Shown here in pieces: positions 53,796 through 64,000 of a DNA stretch of 64,000 nt. The notes beneath the pieces were generated by a model. That model did no database searches and was not told the origin of the DNA. It saw only the letters and a program-made list of their open reading frames with translations. The stretch spans positions 1,333,501 through 1,397,500 of the forward strand of contig WPIO01000058.1 in the NCBI GenBank assembly GCA_009760855.2, given 5' to 3'. Within the stretch, counting starts at the first letter, position 1; the number at the start of each line of letters is the position of its first letter. Both the position numbers and the translations under genes were made by a program. This DNA is from Cristatella mucedo. Lineage: Eukaryota > Bryozoa > Phylactolaemata > Cristatellidae.

Positions 53796-56529
53796 AAGCA
53801 GTGACGCACTACAAATCCTTCCCGAGCTCACGCCGACCAATTGCTATGGTCTAGACCAGATTGCGATTCGTGCGACCTAGGTCGACGACTTCGTCAGCCT
53901 CGCGACGCGTTCGCCGTTAGCAGCTGCTCAGCCGCAAGCAGCTCCGCTGCAACTGCCCTGCGATTGTGAATTAACTGCAACTAAATTTACCGAACTGCCG
54001 CATTTCAGAGGCCCCTTTGGCACGTCGGCACGATACAGCTAGACCTCGCTCTCACGCCTGCTCCAGCTGCGAGTTGCTAGGCATTTTTCAGCGTCCGGTG
54101 GTGCTCGGTAGCGGATGCTCGGTGAGAATGAGGCAGGCTTCTCCTCTGCACCAGTGATCGGCGATGAGTCGGCTGCTGCATCGACGAAGCTGATTACAAC
54201 GGCGTTTCCCTAGCTAGCGCTCGCTCGCGAAACGAATTTGAAGGGCCAACGCAAAAGCGTGCTCTCCGTTGACGTGCTGAGCAACCCGGCACGCCACCCC
54301 ACAGCTGTGGTTCGGGCGACTCTGCGACCGGCTGCGACTCTCGTAGCGGCAGCATTGCCGCACCGCCCGAGACAGGCGCCTGGCGGTGCTTCGACGCGAA
54401 AGCATGTGTGGGACACTCAAAGACGTCAATCGTTGTCACGTCTGTCGAAATTGGCGCGGCAAGAATTCTAGCCGTGAATGGAGACCAGCTTGGTAGAAAT
54501 GTGACAGAGGGCAGGCATTAGCCTTGGACTCCCATGCCGGGTGACATGCAGTGGGCCTGCACGCATCAGTAACTACTCGAGCGAGCAGACGCAGCTCGAC
54601 TCATGCTTTAATTAGGGAGGCTAATATGTTCGTCGTGACCTTTCGAACACCCCTAGCCGCGTCTGTGCATAGCTAACTTGAGTCTCTTGCAAAGCAGCTA
54701 GGCTAATGCAAACTGCTTCTAAAGGGGTGCATGGACGGCTCCAGACACTATATCGCACAGGACGCGAATTAGGTAAACATATTTGGCTAGAATGCGGTGC
54801 ACCTCGGCCGTAATCAGTAGACTAGCACACCTCGAAGCAGGTCAACGCGTTAGAAGGTATTCGGTCGATAAGCAACGAGTATTTATCGCATTCTAAGCCC
54901 CGTGGATGTCATTTCCTGTCATTACGCAGCATAGGCTAGCAGCGATCGACTCGCTAATAGGTCGAACCAATAGAATCGTAGACATCGCTCAGTAGATTAT
55001 TCGGTTCTCGAAAGGATGCCTGCCTGGGTGTAGGTATTCTCCGAGCACAAACAACCTTCGACCAGATCTCTTTAGCTATCAACTTTATCTAAAAGTTATT
55101 TCTTTTTAATGTCTTGCTATGTTAGACCTAAAGAAGCTATTGACTCGTTCCAGTGAAGCGGTTGAATTAGCTGGAAGCAGAGTAAATTAGTTGTATCATC
55201 CGTCATATATGCGTGAACTAGCATGGGTATTACCGTTGTTTAGTTATGCAGTGCTGCGTTCAGAGATTATTGTTTCGATAGCATTGCTGCTACTTAGACG
55301 ACTGAAAGTTAAGGAGATTCGTGCTAGAGCTAATCTCTCCACGCGAATATTCCTTCTTACATAGTAGCAAAATAATAGACTTTCTATAATGACCCTCGCT
55401 GCTCCTACATACGATAGCTTGTTACGGTCAGCTAGGACGCCGCCGCTACCAAAGATAATCCACAAGCCCAATTCTTCTCTCCCGGATGCAGCAACGCCCC
55501 GCACTATCCTGTTTATGGGGCACTATCCTGTTTATTGGGTGCGATAACTCGGATTATCCCTTGATGCATACACAAATCTGGTCTTGCCGAAAAGGTTTAC
55601 CGTTTCCTCTGAGTCAAAATGACATAAGGGAGTTTGATGCCGTTCTGCAGACGGAGATTTACGGAAGCCCTTATATAAGGACTGCCTTGACCCTCCCCTC
55701 CGAACCAAGGTGGGAGCGTACTGGGCCACTCATGTCGCAATAGAGTTCAGAGCTCTGCAAACGCACCGGCTGCGGCAGGACACGACAGACAAACTACTCT
55801 GCCATAACCAAGTGTCTTCTGGCCCCGTGTTTCAGCATTTGTTTCGCCAAGCACACACTATACTGCCTACATAGACTGTCTGCTACGTCATTACATATTG
55901 CAGAGCTGGCGTAATGGGTTGCGACATGCCTAGCTTGCCTGTGCATAATGGCCTCTCTGCAAATGGCCTTAGGCCGACCGAAAGTGCAGTCCCCGAAAAT
56001 AAAAATCTCCAGGTGTTGATAATGTTGCGAAAGTGTGCGGCGGCTCTAAGACGGCAGTCTGTTGTACAGAGAACAGAGCTCGTGATGGGTGCTGGACCTC
56101 GAAGCCGGCGACAAACATTGGCTGAGGTAGCACCTCAAGCCAGTGAGTGGCAGCTGACTTGTGCTGAATCATGCACGGCCAAGCACTCATTGGACACAGG
56201 AAGCAAAGTAGACAAGTTTGTTGTGGCCCAGGAAAAGCTGAACGAAACGGATCTGTCTTTAGCTCAGAATTAGATGCTGCAAAAAAGATTCGTCTGCTTC
56301 CCCACCGAGCTTGCTCCGAGCCCGTGGACTCATTGTCTTGTAATTGTGTGCTATGCCTGCTTACTTGCACACGATTCAGCCCGTGCTACTCACCTGGTGT
56401 CCTACTAGCTAGTTTTTATTTCATTAACTTGTGATTATTGTCTCTGTGTCAAAAGTGTCAGCCTCGTGGGTCGAGATTCAGTTCTCCCTGACACTATTAA
56501 GTAAAGAACACTGTAAAGAACAACTTATT
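53796..56529. other. No gene recognised; CpG-rich at the left
   Basis: 53800-54470 is CpG-rich with short overlapping frames in several phases. The rest is AT-leaning spacer with frames up to 133 codons and no motif. Confidence 0.4.
55501..55538. repeat. 18-bp tandem duplication
   Basis: GCACTATCCTGTTTATGG occurs twice in succession, the second copy with one inserted T. Confidence 0.85.
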
Positions 56530-57110
56530 AAAGTCAATGCAGGTGACAGAAGCCAGGAGAAAGTTGTAGACTGTTGGTGCATACGAACCGAAGGCGAAAT
56601 ATCACCGAAATCAATGTCAATTTAGTGTGAGTGGATCGAAGAGAAGAGCGGAAGCCGATGAGCAGGTGCGTTCGAGAGCGCTCAGGAGAAGCCGAGTGGT
56701 AGGATAGACGGACTAAGCAAGTGAGTGGAGCGACCTTCGGCAGCCTGACAAAGGGGATCGTCAAGTCCACTCGATGCAAGATAGGGAGCCAGTAAAGCTC
56801 AAGAAGAAGTTATTCACTATGGCGGTAACCACGCTGAAGACGGGCCAGACGATTCGCTAAGTTTTTCGCTAATTGCAGACTGTTAAGGGTAGCTGCCGAA
56901 AGTTCTCTATCGAGCAAATTTCAATGATCTAGATGCGATTGTAGCTGGCCAAAAATTTGGCAATATTCTTCAACTGAAAGTAGACCAACTCGACAGTGAA
57001 AGAACTGCACTCGTACTTAATGAAAATTCTTCAACTGTGCTCATCTAATGAGACTTCGCTTCGGAATAATCCAGACAGATTACCCATATTACATTACAGA
57101 AAAACTCTGA
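56530..57110 (-). pseudogene. LINE relative, RT C-terminus, highly decayed
   Basis: The minus strand shows pieces of the same RT C-terminal block in shifting frames (FGDISPSVRMH in the place of FGDRAFxSxAP) and a poor LHWLP-like context around 56780. It is more divergent from family A than the other copies, so it may be a separate subfamily. Confidence 0.5.
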
Positions 57111-57899
57111 GGCCGAAAGCCGGAAATGTAGTACCCAACTAGCCTCTGAAGCTTCTCTTAAAGTCTCGTAACCTATGCGTGGCAATATGGTAAACATCCG
57201 GAATAGACGGGACTAAAGAGATGCTCTTGGCGAAGAGGACGGAGCGGCTGCAGCTTTGGTTTGCCTGGCCCATCCTGCCTATCAACCGGTGCCAACGGGT
57301 TTTAGCCCTCAGCCCCTTTGTAAGACCTCACCTAATAGCTAGCCTCGATGTACAGCAGCAAGATATGGATACGGGCAGACGACCTCCATTTTGTTTCTAC
57401 AATAGTTTTTTTGGAAGTCATTCTTTTCGTGTCGCTGTTGCGATCTGACGCTGATAAGGAAAGCGATTGTTGCTGGAGGTATGCTGTTTACAAGGAGAAA
57501 TTTCTTTTCGTGGGAAACTGCTATTCATTTTGAGAATAAGCACGTTACCTCATGTTGGTGAACCCGGTCGAAACCTTACGTCCAGTCTGTCCGGCAATGG
57601 GTATCGGCTAAGCGTCGAAGACGCAGGGTGAACCCAGAAGACAAGTGGACGTAACGTGATCAAACTGTGTTAAATGTTAATCGTCGGCTGATCCAATTTA
57701 CTCAATCAGTGACTCACAGAGGCGTTTAAGATGCTGATGAAATGTACTGTAATGCAACGTATCTCCATCTGTACTTCCAATAAGCCATAAAGAATATGCA
57801 AGTTTTGTGCAGGACATTTTTTATTTGCACCCTCAAAGTCTAAGCGGCTTTCGGTAAAAGTTCGATTCCCAACAAATTTCATCTCACGCAACAAAGATA

Positions 57900-60400
57900 A
57901 CATGAGAAGTATAAAGCAAAGGAAGCATTATCGAATGGTTAGTGGTAGCATGCTCAATATCTAACAAGAATAACGTTGTTAGGGGTGACATGCATTAGGT
58001 CAGCATGCAAGTGTGGTTAGTGGCAGCATGCAACATTGTCAGCCCCCATAAGCATATAAAAATCTATTCGCAAGGACCCACTAAATGCTGTGATAAATAC
58101 ATACACTTTTAGTTTCGTTTTAAGTGTGTAAAGAGATGTCATGACGCAGGTCGGTAGTGAGTTCTGGGCTTTGGGAGTATACTAACTAAAGGCATGGTCT
58201 CCAAAGGATTTGAGGTTTGTACGAGGTATACGTAAACAGATAGATTCCGAAAAGCGGGTGGTATGGTGCTTAGCCCTGTGGGTGAGTAGATCTGATAGGT
58301 AGGCTGTAGCCAAAGAATAAATAGACCTAAAAGTGAGTGACAAACCTTGAATTCAAAGCGTTGTTTGACTGAGAGTCAGTGCATGCCGCCGAGAAGCTGT
58401 GTGAAGTGGCGACTGCGATGCTCACGACAGACAGGCCTAGCCGCAGAGTCTTGTACGACCTGTAAGTGCCTGATTGAAAAGGCCGGTAGACCAGCAAGCA
58501 GTGAATTACAGAAGTAATGACGGGATGTCACAAATGCACGGATCAATTTAGATGCGGTATCCTTGCATAAACAAGCCCAAATTTTAGCAATGCTATGTAG
58601 CTGAAAGTAGGCAAACTACTGTTGAGCTGATGTGGTCGTCTAATGAAAGGTCACTTTGGAACATGACAACTAGATTTCGTGCAGGTTCAACTGGATATAT
58701 GCTGGCAGAGCCGATTTTGAACGTAAGCCTTTCCAATTTCTGAATCACACTTGGTTTGCCCATAACCAGTAAGTTGGTTTTTTCATCAATCAATTAAGGA
58801 AAGTTTGCTGCCATCCATATGCAGATGTCATCAATACAGGCAGTAAGGGAGTTGAGAGAATTCGACGTGCTGGAGGGCTGGGAGGGGTCAAAGCAAAGGT
58901 GCAACCGAGTTTGATCTGCATAGAAGTGAAAACTTCAATTTTGATTGGCAATCACATCGGCAAAAGGGAGAGTATAAATCGTGAAAAGAACTGGACCAAG
59001 AACAGATCCTTGACGTATTCCATATTTCAGAGGCTCCTCGGATGATCTATGTCCATTCACATCAATACTCTGGTGTGTCCCACTGAGAGAGGTCTTGAAC
59101 CGTTGCAAAGCAATGCCAGTGGGGCCCAGGCAAGATATGAGGCGCTCAAGAAGGAATTGGTGATCAACAGTAGCAAAAGTTGCCGGAAGATCGAGCGAAA
59201 CAAGAACGCATACTCAAGTCTGCATTCCTAATTAGGTTTTTGTACACCCGAAGCAATACTGATTCTGTGTAGTGATTAGCTTCAAAACTAGACTTGAACT
59301 TACTAGTAATTTTTAATTTTTAATTTGCGAGTTCAGCTGGTCTGCCACGACTCGTTCCAGTGTCTGTGATAGAAACGGTAGAAGGGAGACTGGGCGGTAG
59401 TTGCTCAAGTTCTCTGGGATAGTATTGCTTTCTTGAGCAGTGGCCTGACTACAACCCCTTTGAAAGGTTCTGGGACATGAGCCCAGACTAATAACGAATT
59501 AAAATGTTAGTTGTGATGGCAGCAGCAGATCAATGTCTCGTAGACGCAGGAAATTCGAAATAGGGTCTAGGGGACTAGCTGTCTTCTTTGGTTGGGATAC
59601 GAACTTCAGGACGAGGTCACTAGCGACCTCCTTGAATTGAGGGGCTGCATGGAATTGAGAGACAGGATTCCAGGGGGGGGGGGGTTGCCATCTTAAGGAT
59701 GAACTCCATGATCTTCTCTGTCTCGTTGACAAGAAACTAGGATAAGCGATCCTCTAGGTCATCATAGGGGTCGCTAGGTAAGGAGACGGTTGATCTTGAC
59801 ATCAGTAGTTTCGGATTGTGTATCTGTGATTCAACTGTGTTTTCATAGAAGATAGACTTGTCTTTGGCGATGATCGATTGGTACGATGCAAAGTAGTAGC
59901 TGTATGCCTGTCGAGGGGCAGTCAGTCCTGATAGTTTTTACGCTTTTTCAAGCTTGTGCTTAGTGCGCCTAGCTAATTTACTATCTGTGGTGAACCATAA
60001 AATCCCCGTGGGCGAGTTTCGTACAGTGCGCTTATTCAGAAGTGCAAACTCATAGAGCAAGCTAGCGAGTATCGTGTTGTAACAATCTACCAGCTATATA
60101 AGGTCGGAAGAGGATTGAGCAGCAAGTATTGGCGGAGCAAATATTCTCGCACGGACTGCATCGATGTTAAGGGTCTTGAGGTTTCGCGATGCACGGGTGA
60201 TTTTAGTTAAGGTGGAGAAGGGCAGATATTGTAGACTGAATGAGATCTGCATGTGGTCAAATAAGCATGATTTAGTAATAATTGGTTACGATAAAGTGAA
60301 ATTATATGAGAAAGTCACGTGGAAGCGGTCGAACCCTCGTCAGCAAAAGAGAAACATTTGGGTTTATAACTAGCCTTGCAGCCATATTTATCACCAGCTG
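57900..60400 (-). pseudogene. Long LINE family A copy, minus strand, inactivated
   Basis: The longest LINE here, about 2.5 kb. In element order: a linker resembling the C-terminal side of the endonuclease ORF near 60.0-60.4 kb (PWWT/FTTDSKLARRTK-like), KEVASDLVLKFVSQPKKTAS at about 59.6 kb, an RT start (RPLLKKA.. near 59.4 kb), RQGSVLGPVLF near 59.0 kb, RFHFYADQTRLH-type catalytic box near 58.92 kb (Gln in place of the second Asp), DEKTNLLVMGKPS at 58.77 kb, then the 3' UTR down to about 57.9 kb. Multiple frameshifts and stops. Confidence 0.82.
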
Positions 60401-60549
60401 CAGTGGCCCGGTGGCTTTTCCTGGTAGCCCAGCCGAAGACATTTGCAAAAATCTAGCTGAGACAGAACAAGGGAGCTAGATTAATGTTTTGTCAGCCACC
60501 ATTGTAGACAGTTCCTAATCTTATATCGGTATTAGACGCAATGGCTAGC

Positions 60550-61350
60550 AGTGGAGGCAGCCTTCTTAATGAAACTTTCAAAATTAATGCAGACAGCGGT
60601 CAAAGATGACACCTACATTTCGAGCGAAAGGTGAGTGTAGCACAATGGCATTAACTATTAGACGAGCAGAGCCTTCTAGTCCAGCCAGACGCTTGGGTAT
60701 ATTAAGGAAATTTGCCGTCATTCGGGATCAGCCGTCTGCAAGGCGAACATAAAGTTGATCAGTCGCCGCAGCAAATTCAGACGGTTTAAACTGTAACTAC
60801 ACATCAGCATCGTCAGCATAAAAGTGGTAGCCGATTCCATGAGTCCGAATCATTTTCCCCAGAGTTCCTGTAAAAATAGTCATTGGTTACACGGAGGAGA
60901 GCAGTTTCAGTGGCGTTTTGTAGCCTGAATCCCAACAAAAATTGATCTAACAATTTATAATTTATTAATGTGTGCTACAATAAGTGAAGATTGGGTAATA
61001 GTTTGCATAGCCTCTGCATCTAATCTATTCTTCCACGTGGCAGTCTACCGATGGCCGATTGGAGGGATTTTGGTACGACCCTATTATCCAGAGAGGAATT
61101 ACAAATCTCGGTTATGATTGGGCCAATTTTCTCAGCCAGTGAAGACCGGAGAGGCGATAGTATAGGGTCTTCAGGAGATGAGCTATTGATTATTAGAATT
61201 CAATGAGTTAGCTGATAGGCATTCAGAAACGTCGGAAAACCTTGAGGAATTTTAATGATTGCGACTCAACAGTTGTGTTAGTGGGAGGGAGATTTATGGA
61301 GGTATGGATGTGCTTAATTTGTCCCTGAAGAAGACTGAAAACCTAACGGC
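60550..61350 (-). pseudogene. Second LINE lineage (C), RT fragment
   Basis: The minus strand encodes PLSPLRSSLAEKIGPIITEI near 61.13 kb and a catalytic box FYADDADVQLQFKPSEF near 60.82 kb, followed by MTANFLNIPKRLAG. The RT order is normal, but the residues after YADD differ from family A (DVQLQF versus TQLYLCF), so this is a distinct CR1/L2-like lineage. Frames are broken. Confidence 0.7.
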
Positions 61351-61365
61351 CAAGCTGTTAACTGG

Positions 61366-61770
61366 TTGGTGAGACCTTTCAGAATTTGCAAGCAAGTAGT
61401 TCACCGTCTTATGAATCTGCTTTGTGTTTGGCTGGCAGGACTTTTGCTTTCAAGTAAAAACAGAAGCCCTGGCTTTTATAATCAACCGGGCGAAAACTTG
61501 AAGGAGGTCTTTCAAATAGGCTACATCTTTATTAGATCTAGAATTATGAAAGCGGTGTTCAAGCCTGCACCTAACATGGTGGAACTTACTGCTTCTAAAA
61601 ATTTAAATAAAATAAAAATAAAAGGTAAATTGAAAGGAGTCCCAGCGACTCTGTACGTGGACAGGGAGTTAGAACCACGAGAATTAGCTAAGCTAGCGAT
61701 TTCTCCAGGCTATAGACTCAATCAATGCTTTGGCAAAGTTTTTCGGCTAATGACCAGCTGCCGCGATTAA
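61366..61770 (+). other. Unrecognised 134-codon open frame
   Basis: Lysine-rich middle (NLNKIKIKGKLKGVPATLYV) and no recognised domain. It lies between a LINE fragment and a SINE, antisense to the LINEs. May be part of a mobile element or chance. Confidence 0.2.
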
Positions 61771-61801
61771 GCCCCCTGTCTGCAATATTGCGAGTATCTT
61801 A

Positions 61802-61965
61802 AGCCGCGATGGCTCACTAGGTAAGGCGGTTGCTTTTCCCGACCTCGTTGGCCAGAGGTCATGGGTTCAAATCCCGTGGTGGACGATTATTTATAACCAC
61901 TGCAAGAGGTGCTGATAGCCGTAAAGGCTCTTCTGCAACTATGAAAAAGTGGTGGTTGAATCAAA
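61802..61965 (+). mobile_element. tRNA-derived SINE, copy 3 (divergent)
   Basis: Same family as the copies at 16.6 and 49.9 kb but older. GATGGCTCACTAGGTAAGG head, B box GGTTCAAATCC at 61864-61874, then the shared TAGCCGTAAAGGCTCTTCTG segment, and a tail that diverges after about 61940. Confidence 0.8.
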
Positions 61966-64000
61966 TATTATAATTTTTTTTATCTTATTAGAGGCTTTGC
62001 AAAAGGAACCAATTAGGAAATGGAGGTGGAGTAAGACCAGAACAGTCGGTGGGCTAGATAAATGAAAACTATAAAGGACGCCTTATGTTAAGATTCGGTG
62101 CAAAGCTAAGCATTTAAGAAAGGCTCATATTATTGATCTCCAGATACAATTACGTAACAATGAATCTTTAGCCGAAATAAAAGAGCATCTAACTTGATCT
62201 TCCAGCAGCCTGGAGCATGAATATCAAGACCACCGGCCATACGAGCACTTCAAATGAAATGAATCAATGAACAATCAAATGAGTGAATCAATCGCTAAAT
62301 ATCATATTTACATTTTTCTGGTAAAAGATTTATTCTTGACATCGCAATAAATTAGCCTCTTTGACTTGGGTATGTATCGGAGTTTTTCATGCCATCTACC
62401 TACCTTTATTCCTGAATAAACTAGCAGGTACTGTCGAATTTATATTCTTTCATTGGAAGCCAAGGTACCTGGTCTAGATCGGCCCTTCCAGATTCAAAAA
62501 CAGCCTAGACGACTGAGGCAGTATGACTCGATACATTTTAGCGTCTGGGTAAATCTGCAACAAATCTGCTGCTTTTCAGCCGAGCCCCTGAACACGGCAT
62601 CAAATGTTGATTCAAATCCTAGCCGCGAGAAACGCAACGGGTCAAACATTTATCAAACTAGTGGAGTGATTGCATACTTACTCTACTTTTAGCCATGCAT
62701 AGATCGCGCATTACGATGCATTTAGCGGCCATATTAACGAAGTGAGAGCGCCTTATCAAAGTAAATCGTCCCTAAAACCACTTTTGGTGGCTACTAGCGG
62801 CTTTGCAGGAAATAATAATTGCGGAGCGAAAAAGATGGTTTGACTCCTGCGTGAGAAAATTCACATTACGAGGTCACGAAAGTATGTCAAGCCAGTAACG
62901 TGATATTGGCGGGGTACGGACACATCAAATGTAGTTTTGAAAGTTTTTTCATGCCGCTTGTTTCTTCGGTCATAACAGTAGCGTATCGTCACTCCTGTGT
63001 CGCTGTGAAAATCGTCCACGAATTCGGCTGATACGTCGATTGCTAATATGACCACAGATCCGTCTTTTTTACTTGAAAAAAGCTATTGACTCGCATGCGT
63101 CCGATGTGAAAGGAAAGTTTGAAATGACATTTGGTTGCCATTCACGCGATAGCCGCTACTTTGGACGTTACTTAAATGTCGTCACGTAACTATTTATTCT
63201 AAGCAATAGCTGCCATATGGGCGGGCACTATGCAATTACACCAACTCACAGCTCCTCCAGGAAAGCAAACAGCGGTCAGTCGAGTAAATATTTTCAGCAT
63301 TCCATGTCGCATATACAAGGAGGACTAAAACAGAGCCGACTCATTTGACTCGCATTAGTCCGAAGGGAAGTTCCTAGGATGCCCGATGCTTCTTTTCCAT
63401 TTAAGGTAGTGTGTGCTCGCTCTGGTTTTGCATTTCCGCAGTTGCCGTGCATATAGATTGACAAGCTTTTACGATTTTAGGTTTCAAACGCCCGTATGGC
63501 AGTTTTATTTGCCGCCTTGCTGAGCTGCTGATCCCCGCCTAGAGGATTCGGCTTAGGTTTGGTCTACGGTGGAGTTATTCTACACTCGCTGCTGTCTCAC
63601 TAGCTCTAGGCTATCCTTAAGGCTGCAGACGGGAAGCTCACAAGGAAGAACTAATTTACGTAGCGAGACGAAAAGCGTCCGCGGCCCACGGAGCGTGGCC
63701 AACCCTCAGAAGGGAAAGCGGAGCACAGCTTCCTCGCGGTAGCACGCGCGTTGCTACGATTTGTGCACGGTCATGCGAGCGTTTCAGAGAACGCATTCGG
63801 TATCCGAGTGCTATGAAACTGAGCAGGTATTGCGGCAGGCTTCCCAAATAGCACGCCGTCCGTCGAACGACGTCAACCGGCCCTGCTCCTAAGCCCCGCT
63901 CCAGGCCAGTCAGCTTCCGTGCTCGAGCGCCGGGTCATGCGGGTAGTAGGCCCGAAAAAAGGGAAATAACTTCGCACTCATTCTTCCTGAAAGCAGCAAG
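61966..64000. other. No gene recognised
   Basis: AT-rich to about 63.4 kb, then CpG-richer towards the window end. Frames of 79 codons or fewer. Confidence 0.45.

Overview
This window is nuclear DNA from an animal, most likely an invertebrate; I cannot name the species or phylum. The evidence is one interrupted gene with GT-AG introns, many decayed CR1/L2-like LINE copies, tRNA-derived SINEs, a Tc1/mariner relic and long CA, TA and CTGT/CT microsatellites. There are no bacterial-style operons, no CRISPR array and no rRNA. No intact tRNA gene was recognised.

The only protein-coding gene I can support lies on the + strand between about 32845 and 49257. I reconstructed 24 exons by hand from splice sites, phase continuity and similarity to the Munc13-4 (UNC13D)/BAIAP3 family. 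Domain order is a short N-terminal region, a C2A domain with its acidic calcium ligands kept, a MUN region with MHD1- and MHD2-like blocks, a C2B domain that appears to have lost its calcium ligands, and a long Ser/Gly/Cys/Arg-rich tail. Such proteins act in tethering and priming of secretory vesicles. The 5' end of the gene (any exon before 32845, and the promoter) and the left edge of exon 23 are unresolved.

Layout. 1-28 kb: no recognised host gene; scattered LINE pieces, SINEs and microsatellites. 28.2-32.6 kb: CAG/CTG-rich, repeat-rich DNA upstream of the gene, including long CA and TA arrays. 32.8-49.3 kb: the Munc13-4/BAIAP3-like gene, whose introns hold a Tc1/mariner relic (about 42.0-43.0 kb), a LINE 3'-end scrap (39.0 kb) and a repeat of about 100 bp that is also present upstream in intron 1. 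49.9-51.0 kb: a well-preserved SINE and a LINE copy with an open reverse-transcriptase C-terminus. 52.0-54.5 kb: a CpG-rich block with open frames but no recognised gene. 56.5-61.4 kb: a cluster of minus-strand LINEs. 61.8 kb: another SINE. 62-64 kb: nothing recognised.

I found no previously undescribed multi-gene system. The points most worth a second look are the lineage-specific changes in the Munc13-like protein (C2B ligand loss, C2A insertion, C-terminal tail), the two SINE copies that differ mostly at CpG sites, and a LINE family whose 3' tails seed (ATT)n microsatellites. All family assignments are by eye, with no database search.
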